DNA of 25,524 bases from DATKXO01 sp035528995. GTDB lineage: Bacteria; Planctomycetota; Phycisphaerae; UBA1845. A program made the translations under genes and the position numbers. The notes beneath the pieces were generated by a model. It was not told the DNA's origin. It worked only from the letters and a program-made list of their open reading frames with translations, and ran no database searches. The stretch is taken from positions 1-25,524 of the forward strand of contig DATKXO010000092.1 of NCBI GenBank assembly GCA_035528995.1, read 5' to 3'. This document shows, piece after piece, positions 6,690 to 12,646 of this stretch (positions are counted from its first letter, which is position 1; the number at the start of each line of letters is the position of its first letter).

Positions 6690-7442
6690 ATGGGCCGGCA
6701 TGATGTTCGCGGGCCGGATCGTCCCACAGGGGGCAGGCCTCTGCGACGGGACGACGTCACCTGCGAGGAGATGGACGGCGAGGCCGTCCTGTTCGACCCT
6801 CAGTCCGGGGCCGTTCACCGGTTCAACGCGATGACCCTTTGCGTGTGGAAACTGTGCGACGGGACCCGTGGGCCAGCGCACATCGCCGACGGAATCGCGG
6901 CGAATTACGCGATCGGCTCACGAGAAGCTCTGCCCCACGTTCGGCGAATCCTCGACGGTTTAGAGGAGAGGAGCCTCTTTTGCGAAGGCGGAGACGAGGC
7001 TGAGCCTGCCGCTGGGTGCGCCCGGACGGACGGTCCGGGTTCAGAGGCCCAACACACCGCGGGGATGACGCCACCTCCTGAGGCCCACCGTCCAGACTCG
7101 GCCCCGATTCAGCAGCGTGGACTCACACGCCGGCAGGCCCTGGGCGGCGGCGTGGCCAAGCTCGTCTTCGTCGCGCCGCTCATCGCCACATTCTGCGCCA
7201 GGACTGCGTACGCCGAAGCCAGCAACCCCATTCATCCGGGCAGTCCCACGGGATTGGGCGGGTGCAAGAACATCGGGTACTCCTGCGCCTATAGTAGTGA
7301 CTGCTGCCTCGGAATAGGCAACAGTCGATGCCATTTAACTGACTTCGTTTGCTGCGTGAGGACCGGCAAGGAGGGCTGTGTCTTTGACGAGGATTGCTGC
7401 GAGTTCCCCACCGACACCTGCAACGCGGGATGGTGCAACTAG
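6690..7442 (+). CDS. PqqD-like domain / Tat-type signal / twin six-cysteine peptide fusion
   Basis: The 250-residue product has three parts. Residues 21-100 resemble the PqqD family (VLFDPQSGAVHRFNAMTLCVW, then a winged-helix tail ending VRRILDGLEER), a fold that binds precursor peptides in RiPP pathways. After a proline-rich linker, residues 143-175 form a signal-like segment: LTRRQALGG, a hydrophobic core VAKLVFVAPLIATFC, and AYA before a likely cut. The mature tail (176-250) has twelve cysteines in two adjacent modules: C192, 199, 205, 206, 214, 221 and C222, 230, 236, 237, 244, 249, each C-x6/7-C-x5-CC-x6/7-C-x4/6-C, as in knottins. CGGGAG upstream supports ATG 6690. An internal ATG at 7065 would make a 125-residue protein with the RR at residues 22-23, a textbook Tat position. 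It is the first gene of the operon. I do not know this architecture as a named family. Confidence 0.85.
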   Translation: MGRHDVRGPDRPTGGRPLRRDDVTCEEMDGEAVLFDPQSGAVHRFNAMTLCVWKLCDGTRGPAHIADGIAANYAIGSREALPHVRRILDGLEERSLFCEGGDEAEPAAGCARTDGPGSEAQHTAGMTPPPEAHRPDSAPIQQRGLTRRQALGGGVAKLVFVAPLIATFCARTAYAEASNPIHPGSPTGLGGCKNIGYSCAYSSDCCLGIGNSRCHLTDFVCCVRTGKEGCVFDEDCCEFPTDTCNAGWCN

Positions 7443-7512
7443 CGCTCGACCGGCCAACTGGAGCGTATCGGGCCGATCGAGGTCAACGTACCGGTGAACA
7501 GGGCGATATAGA

Positions 7513-8931
7513 GTGCAAAGCTCCATACGAGTGACAATCCTGCTCCTTTGTGCCGCCGGCGCCTGGATCAGCGCCGAGCTGGTCAAGGAACAGGCCAGTC
7601 CCTGGCCGTCCGACGCCAACGGCCCTCAGCTCTATACCGGACTGTGCGGAAGTAGTGGCGACGCACAGTCCGACTGCGCCGCGGTCTTCGCCAGCCGCTG
7701 GAGCGCGATCGACTTCGACGTGCCCCTGGTCAGCGGTCATCTCACCCTTCGCCGGTCCCGGGTCGTCGTCCCGACCGCGTTCATCGGGCTGGGCTACTTC
7801 GTGTTCCTGGGCATCTGGCACGCCTTCGCCGGTTCTCCAAGAGCCTGGCGCAGGTGGTATGTGATCCCGCTGATGACCGCCCTGGGCGGGGCTGCCGGCT
7901 CGGCTTTCCTGCTCTGGGTCATGCGGGTCCAACTCGAAGCCCAGTGCACGTGGTGCTTGGCAACGCACGTTATCAACGGCGTGTTGCTGTTCTGCACGCT
8001 CTGCCTGTGGCCAGCCAGACGGCGCTCGACTCTGGGGGCGACGACCGCACGATCGGCCACGAAACGCGCTGCGCCGGATGTGCGCCGCCTGTCGTTCGGG
8101 TCGGCGCTGCGGGTGGCCGGTTTTGCAGTGGTGGTCATCGGCGGACTGTGGGTATACCGCTCCGCCAGACTGGACATCCGCAACGAGGTGGCCAAGTTTC
8201 TCCCGTACCGGCACTTCGTCGACGAGCTGGAGCACGACCCCGCATTCCTGCTCCGCGAGTATCGCGCCCAACCCCAGCACGCCATCCCGGCGCGGCTGAC
8301 GGACGGTGACAACGAGAGCACGCTCGCCGACGCCAGCGTCGTGATTTTCAGCGACTTTGGCTGCTCGCATTGCGCCTGCTTCGCCGGGAAGTGGCGGCAT
8401 GAGTTCCGACGCGAATGGCAAGGGCCTGTCCGCGTGTCCTTCCGCCATGCTCCGCCATGCGAGCAGTACAACCAGACGCCGCCGGACGAGACAGAACCCG
8501 AAGCCTGCCGAGCCGCCCGGGCCGCCGAGGCCGCCAGACTGCAAGGTGGAGATGACGCCTTCTGGCACATGCACGACCTGCTCTTCGCCCAGAATCGTCG
8601 ACTCGGCACCGTGCCCTACCGGGACCTGGCCGCGCAGATCGGCCTGGACGGTGACAGGCTGGCCGCGGACATGCAGAGTTCCGCCGTTGCGAGCACGGTG
8701 GCCGCCGACGCCGCCCTGGCGGCCGAACTCGGCGTCACCAATACGCCCACCGTGTTTCTCGACGGGCGCCGCGTGCCCCTGCTGTGCCTCAACAACCCCG
8801 TCTTCTGGCGGGCCATCGCCTTCGAGTTCTCGCCCGACGGGCATCCGGTCGCGGTCAAGGACTCAACCGAGGAATCGGACTGGGACCTGTCCACCGAAAC
8901 CACCTTTGCCACGGCCACGGTGAACCCATGA
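7513..8931 (+). CDS. VKOR-DsbA fusion, disulfide-bond-forming membrane protein
   Basis: The 472-residue product joins an N-terminal vitamin K epoxide reductase (VKOR) membrane domain to a DsbA-like thioredoxin domain. In the VKOR part, loop cysteines C45 and C55 (GLCGSSGDAQSDCAAVFAS) and the quinone-side pair C145-TW-C148 are present, with four or more membrane helices up to about residue 168. Another helix (200-215) leads to the thioredoxin domain, with FSDFGCSHCACF (C284, C287) and the cis-proline loop TNTPTVFLDG (P412). Fusions of this type move electrons from exported cysteines to quinone and so make disulfides outside the cytoplasm. Its place 70 bases after a gene for a twelve-cysteine exported tail points to that protein as substrate. 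GTG 7513 has only a weak ribosome-binding site; GTG 7531 is possible. Its stop overlaps the next start (ATGA). Confidence 0.92.
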   Translation: MQSSIRVTILLLCAAGAWISAELVKEQASPWPSDANGPQLYTGLCGSSGDAQSDCAAVFASRWSAIDFDVPLVSGHLTLRRSRVVVPTAFIGLGYFVFLGIWHAFAGSPRAWRRWYVIPLMTALGGAAGSAFLLWVMRVQLEAQCTWCLATHVINGVLLFCTLCLWPARRRSTLGATTARSATKRAAPDVRRLSFGSALRVAGFAVVVIGGLWVYRSARLDIRNEVAKFLPYRHFVDELEHDPAFLLREYRAQPQHAIPARLTDGDNESTLADASVVIFSDFGCSHCACFAGKWRHEFRREWQGPVRVSFRHAPPCEQYNQTPPDETEPEACRAARAAEAARLQGGDDAFWHMHDLLFAQNRRLGTVPYRDLAAQIGLDGDRLAADMQSSAVASTVAADAALAAELGVTNTPTVFLDGRRVPLLCLNNPVFWRAIAFEFSPDGHPVAVKDSTEESDWDLSTETTFATATVNP

Positions 8932-9809
8932 GGAATCGGGAGCTTCATTTCTCGATCGGGGCCGTCAACGTGTCGCTGCGCAGCGACTGCCGCTCGTTCG
9001 CTGACGAGTACCTGTCACTGTACGCCCCGTACCGTTGTGATGCCCCCCGGCACAACTCGATCGCCGTCCAGATCAGCGCCCGGCATCGCTTCCCCTGGCG
9101 CCGCGGACCCTGGACGGTCCAGGCCGAGGCGGCCGAGGGTTTCGAGGTCCACCGGCGCTACGAAGTCCTCCCGCACCTGGAGTGGGCCATCAGTTGGCAG
9201 CTCATCCGGCAGCGGGAGGAATACGTGCAGTTGCACTCGGCCGCGATGGAGGTCGACGGGCGGGGGCTGCTCCTGCCGGGCGATCCGGGCAGCGGCAAAT
9301 CCACGCTGGCCGCCGGACTGCTGGCCCGGGGCTGGTCCTATCTGTGCGACGAGTTCGCCCTGATCGATCCGACCACACGAAACGTGCAGTCGTTCCCGCG
9401 GGCGCTGTGTGTCAAGGAGCCCTCTTTCCCGGTGGTCGATGCGCTGGGCCTTCCGCTGCACCGCAAGACACCGTATCAGAAGCCGACCAAGGGCCGCGTG
9501 GCATTCCTCAACCCGCTGGACGCCCGCCCGGACGCCGCGGGGCGACCTTCGCCGGTCCGCTGGGTCGTCTTCCCCCGCTACGTCGAAGGTGCGACACCGA
9601 CGCTCAAAACGATCCCCCGCTCGCAAGCCGCCTTCGACCTCGCCCGGCAGTGCTTCAACTTCCAGGTGCACCAGGCCGGCGCCGTGGCCGTCCTGGCGGA
9701 CCTGATTCGCGGGGCGGATTGCTATCAACTGACCTGCGGGGATATTCATTCGACGTGTGACCTGATGGAGTCACTTCTGTTGCAGAGTGCTGCACGAAAG
9801 GCGGGATGA
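8928..9809 (+). CDS. HprK-like kinase (HprK-related kinase A type)
   Basis: The 293-residue product has the C-terminal half layout of HPr kinase/phosphorylase: LHSAAMEVDGRGLLLPG leading into Walker A GDPGSGKST (residues 118-126), then LAAGLLARGWSYLCDEFALID, where CDE is the position of the HprK metal-binding acidic pair. The N-terminal part (1-95) is the extra domain seen in HprK-related kinases found beside PqqD-like and nucleotidyltransferase genes. Relatives in some lasso peptide clusters phosphorylate the precursor peptide, so a peptide kinase role is a reasonable guess. The start ATG 8928 overlaps the VKOR-DsbA stop, and its own stop overlaps the next start, implying translational coupling. 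No true HPr protein is encoded nearby. Confidence 0.85.
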   Translation: MRNRELHFSIGAVNVSLRSDCRSFADEYLSLYAPYRCDAPRHNSIAVQISARHRFPWRRGPWTVQAEAAEGFEVHRRYEVLPHLEWAISWQLIRQREEYVQLHSAAMEVDGRGLLLPGDPGSGKSTLAAGLLARGWSYLCDEFALIDPTTRNVQSFPRALCVKEPSFPVVDALGLPLHRKTPYQKPTKGRVAFLNPLDARPDAAGRPSPVRWVVFPRYVEGATPTLKTIPRSQAAFDLARQCFNFQVHQAGAVAVLADLIRGADCYQLTCGDIHSTCDLMESLLLQSAARKAG

Positions 9810-11050
9810 GCCGCGAAGCGCGGCGGGCGAGTGCCCCGGCCGGCGCCGGGCACCGAGCACGACCGAAGACACCCGCCCCAACCGGTGATGCCGTGAAATC
9901 AGCCGTCTCCGACAGTCCGACGCGAAGCAGCACGCTGGCCCGATGCCTGGTGGGTGCACACGGTCCGGCCGACGACATCCGGTGCGAATCCGTCGATTGG
10001 CCGCCCCTGGTTCGTGCAGCCTGCGACGTCTGGCTGGGCGGAGTGCTGCTGGAAGCGATCGAGCGTCGCCGCTGGCCCGTGCCCCTGCCACAGATGCAGC
10101 AACTGCGCTGGCAGGCCCGCCAGATTCGTCAGAACAACGTGCGGATGTCGCAGCGTCTGGCGCGGATCAGCCGGACGCTTCGTGACCGCGGCGTGGACGT
10201 CCTGCTGCTGAAGGGCGCCGCCCTGAACCTGACGGTTTACGACCACCCCGGGCTGCGTGCCATGGCCGACGTGGACCTTATGGTCCGTCCCGAGCAGGTC
10301 GCCCATGCCCAGGCCGTCCTGCGCACCTTGCGGTTTCGCAAGGGTCGCGATCAGGTCCGCGACGACTTCTTCCCGAAGTACTACTACGAGCTCGAGTACA
10401 CTGCGGAGCGTCCCTGGCCGCTGCGGATCGACGTGCACGCCCGCCTGCTGCGACCGCTGCGCTACGCGCGGACCATTCCGGACGACGCGCTGTGGCGCGA
10501 CGCCCGCTTAACGGATTTCGAAGGCGGGCAGGTGCTCATCCCTTCGCCGGGGAACATGCTGATCCACCTCGCTGCCCACGCCGCCTGTCACGGCGCCCGG
10601 CCGCTCCGCTGGCTCTACGACATCAAACGGCTGCTGGACGTCGAGCGGACGGCGATCGACTGGGATATCGTGGTCGGCCGTGCCGGTGACTGGGGGTTGT
10701 CACTGCCCGTTCGCGTCGGGCTGGAGCGCACCGAGCAGGTGTTCGGCCCGACGGCACCGCCTGAAGCGATGACGGCGCTGGGCCGGGCACGCGTCACGGC
10801 GGCCGACCGCCTCACGCTGTGGCACGCCCCGCGCGACGAGAAGCACCCCGTGGGGCACGTTCTGGTCAACCTGCTGTGCACGCCGGGGCTGCGGTTCCGG
10901 GCCGGCTACCTGGGGGCCATGCTTCTGCCCGGACGCCGGCACATGGCTTCGGTCTACCGACGCCGTCACGCCGGGTGGCTGGCGTGCGCCCACGTCTACC
11001 GCTGGATCAGGGCGATCGTCCGGCCGCTGGTTCCGCGCACTGCCTGCTGA
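9806..11050 (+). CDS. Nucleotidyltransferase-fold protein (PF14907 type)
   Basis: The 414-residue product carries the motif order of the uncharacterised nucleotidyltransferase family: VDVLLLKGAALN (K136, G137), then YDHPGLRAMADVDLMV with the metal-binding D155-x-D157, then PLRIDVHARLLRP as the third acidic strand. The rest is helical with LIHLAAHAACHGARPLRWLYDIKRLL, also typical. Families of this sort are recurrent neighbours of HprK-like kinases and PqqD-like proteins; the reaction is not established to my knowledge. The first 35 or so residues are low-complexity and may reflect an upstream start choice, but ATG 9806 overlaps the kinase stop (ATGA) and is favoured. It is the last gene of the operon; repeat copy 3 follows about 75 bases later. 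Confidence 0.87.
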   Translation: MSREARRASAPAGAGHRARPKTPAPTGDAVKSAVSDSPTRSSTLARCLVGAHGPADDIRCESVDWPPLVRAACDVWLGGVLLEAIERRRWPVPLPQMQQLRWQARQIRQNNVRMSQRLARISRTLRDRGVDVLLLKGAALNLTVYDHPGLRAMADVDLMVRPEQVAHAQAVLRTLRFRKGRDQVRDDFFPKYYYELEYTAERPWPLRIDVHARLLRPLRYARTIPDDALWRDARLTDFEGGQVLIPSPGNMLIHLAAHAACHGARPLRWLYDIKRLLDVERTAIDWDIVVGRAGDWGLSLPVRVGLERTEQVFGPTAPPEAMTALGRARVTAADRLTLWHAPRDEKHPVGHVLVNLLCTPGLRFRAGYLGAMLLPGRRHMASVYRRRHAGWLACAHVYRWIRAIVRPLVPRTAC

Positions 11051-11126
11051 GTCCAGCGACGAGCCCGTACGCTTCTGCCCAGCGCAATCTCGTAGCCTTC
11101 CCTTCCGCGGGCGTCCCGGTTATACG

Positions 11127-11243
11127 GTTTACAGTTTGTTCATGCCGATTGGGTGTCCCGCGAGTCAGCGTGTCCGGGGCTACACAGGCCGCGCGAACTG
11201 AAGTTCGCGGCTCGTGAATCGGCAGATTCATCCTGGAACTGGT
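11127..11243 (+). repeat. Dispersed intergenic repeat, copy 3
   Basis: This copy matches copy 1 from TGCCGATTGGGTGTCCCG through CTGGAACTG, and copy 2 most closely from TCAGCGTGTCCGGGGCTACA through the hairpin CGCGAAC-TGAA-GTTCGCG. It lies between the end of the peptide operon and the next membrane-protein gene. Confidence 0.85.
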
Positions 11244-11307
11244 ATTAGACATGGGAAGCGGTGTCAGGCCGCATGAGTCCGTTGGCCAGCGACAGGGTTT
11301 CGCGACG

Positions 11308-12630
11308 ATGAGCAAGTCCGGTCTCGGTGCCGTCTTCTTTGCCGGTTTCGTGCCGCGCCGAACGGCTGTGGCCCACCGGGACATGTCGCTGGTTCAAGCG
11401 TACGGGATTCACTGGTTTGCACTTCTCCTCGGCACGATCACGTTCATGGCCGTGCTTAGTCAGGACGCCGAAACCCGCTTGGAACTTCTCCGTTTCTGGG
11501 AGAGCGGCGAAGTGTTCACGGCAACCGGCGCCGTCGTGAGCAGCATCATCGTGGTCGTCGCGGAAGGGATCTTCCTGCTGTTTTCGCTGTTGCTGCTGCC
11601 CTGGGGCGACGGGACGGCCGGCGTGGGGACAGCGTGGCGGCATGCCGTGCGAACCGTCTGGCTGCACACGGGGCACCTGGCGTTGAACGTATGTCTCTTC
11701 GCGGCCGCTTGCCTGTTGAGCTTCGGCTACCTCGAGCCCCTGCGTCAGTACTGGTGGCCGGAAGGGTCGACTCCGCGCACCGATTCCGCTGTGCTCCAGT
11801 GGGTCGCGAACCACTACGAATACGTTCTGCTGCTGAGCTTCCTGGCCTGCGGGGCGTGGTACCTGGCTTCCCTGCTGCGGGGCATGACGGTGCCCCTGGC
11901 GCCGAGCGGGCCGACGCGCCCTCCTCTGTGCGAGGCCTGCGGCTACAACCTGTCCCATCACGAGCCGTCGGCCCGGTGTCCGGAATGCGGCCGGCCTGTG
12001 GCAATGTCGGTCGGCCCGCACGTGCGCACGCCGGTCCAGTGGTTGCCCCTGCCTCACCGGCCACGCCGGACCGGCTTCCTCAGCGCTGCCATCCAGCCCT
12101 GGACGTCCCCGCAACGGTTCTTCATGACCGTCCCGGCGAACGGCGGACTCGGCTGGGCGGGCAGCTTCCTGCTGGTTCAGCTCATCCTGACCGCAGCCGC
12201 GCTTCCCGTCGGCTGGGCGCTTTCGACCGCGGTGTTCGATCCCGAGGAATTCGCGCGGATCGTCCAGGACGAATGGTTTGGAGAGACGGTGTTGGCGCTG
12301 ACCTGTTCCAGTCTCGCCCTCGGCTGTTTCTGCGCCCTGGTGGCGGGTTTGTCGGCCGCGATCATCGGACTGGTGTTTTCGAGGTATGACAGGCGAAACC
12401 AGACGGGCGCGGCCCAGCGGGTGGCGTGCTTCTGCGCCGGCATCTTTCCGGCGGGCTGCTACGCGATCACGGCAGGGGCGGTCGCGGGCGAAATCCTCCT
12501 CACCGGACACAGCCATCGGTACGAGTATTACCTGGAGGTCGGCACGCTCGGATTGATCGCGGCCGTGATCGTGTTCTACATCGGCGCCGTTGCCCGCCGG
12601 ATGCGATACGTGCGCTACGCGAACAGTTGA
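11308..12630 (+). CDS. Polytopic membrane protein with an embedded zinc ribbon
   Basis: The 440-residue product has about seven or eight hydrophobic segments (for example IHWFALLLGTITFMAVL, SSIIVVVAEGIFLLFSLLLL, ALNVCLFAAACLLSFGY, VLLLSFLACGAWYLASLL, SFLLVQLILTAAALPVGWAL, and more to LGLIAAVIVFYIGAVA). Between the fourth and fifth sits a cytoplasmic-looking zinc ribbon, CEACGYNL (C208, C211) and CPECGRPV (C224, C227), the CxxCGYxL...CPECG type common in planctomycete membrane proteins. No enzyme motif is seen, and the function is unknown. ATG 11308 is preferred because ATG 11251 begins almost at the end of the repeat; neither has a strong ribosome-binding site. Its stop is 16 bases from the ftsK stop (convergent). 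Confidence 0.75.
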   Translation: MSKSGLGAVFFAGFVPRRTAVAHRDMSLVQAYGIHWFALLLGTITFMAVLSQDAETRLELLRFWESGEVFTATGAVVSSIIVVVAEGIFLLFSLLLLPWGDGTAGVGTAWRHAVRTVWLHTGHLALNVCLFAAACLLSFGYLEPLRQYWWPEGSTPRTDSAVLQWVANHYEYVLLLSFLACGAWYLASLLRGMTVPLAPSGPTRPPLCEACGYNLSHHEPSARCPECGRPVAMSVGPHVRTPVQWLPLPHRPRRTGFLSAAIQPWTSPQRFFMTVPANGGLGWAGSFLLVQLILTAAALPVGWALSTAVFDPEEFARIVQDEWFGETVLALTCSSLALGCFCALVAGLSAAIIGLVFSRYDRRNQTGAAQRVACFCAGIFPAGCYAITAGAVAGEILLTGHSHRYEYYLEVGTLGLIAAVIVFYIGAVARRMRYVRYANS

Positions 12631-12646
12631 GTTACGGGGGTTCCCC

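Noticed and set aside
7483..8844. 453-codon minus-strand open frame
   Set aside because: It is antisense to the VKOR-DsbA gene, whose catalytic motifs are complete.
6690..11050. Lasso peptide cluster
   Set aside because: Although a PqqD-like domain, an HprK-like kinase and a nucleotidyltransferase are present, there is no asparagine-synthetase-like cyclase, no B2-type protease and no transporter, and the product looks disulfide-rich.
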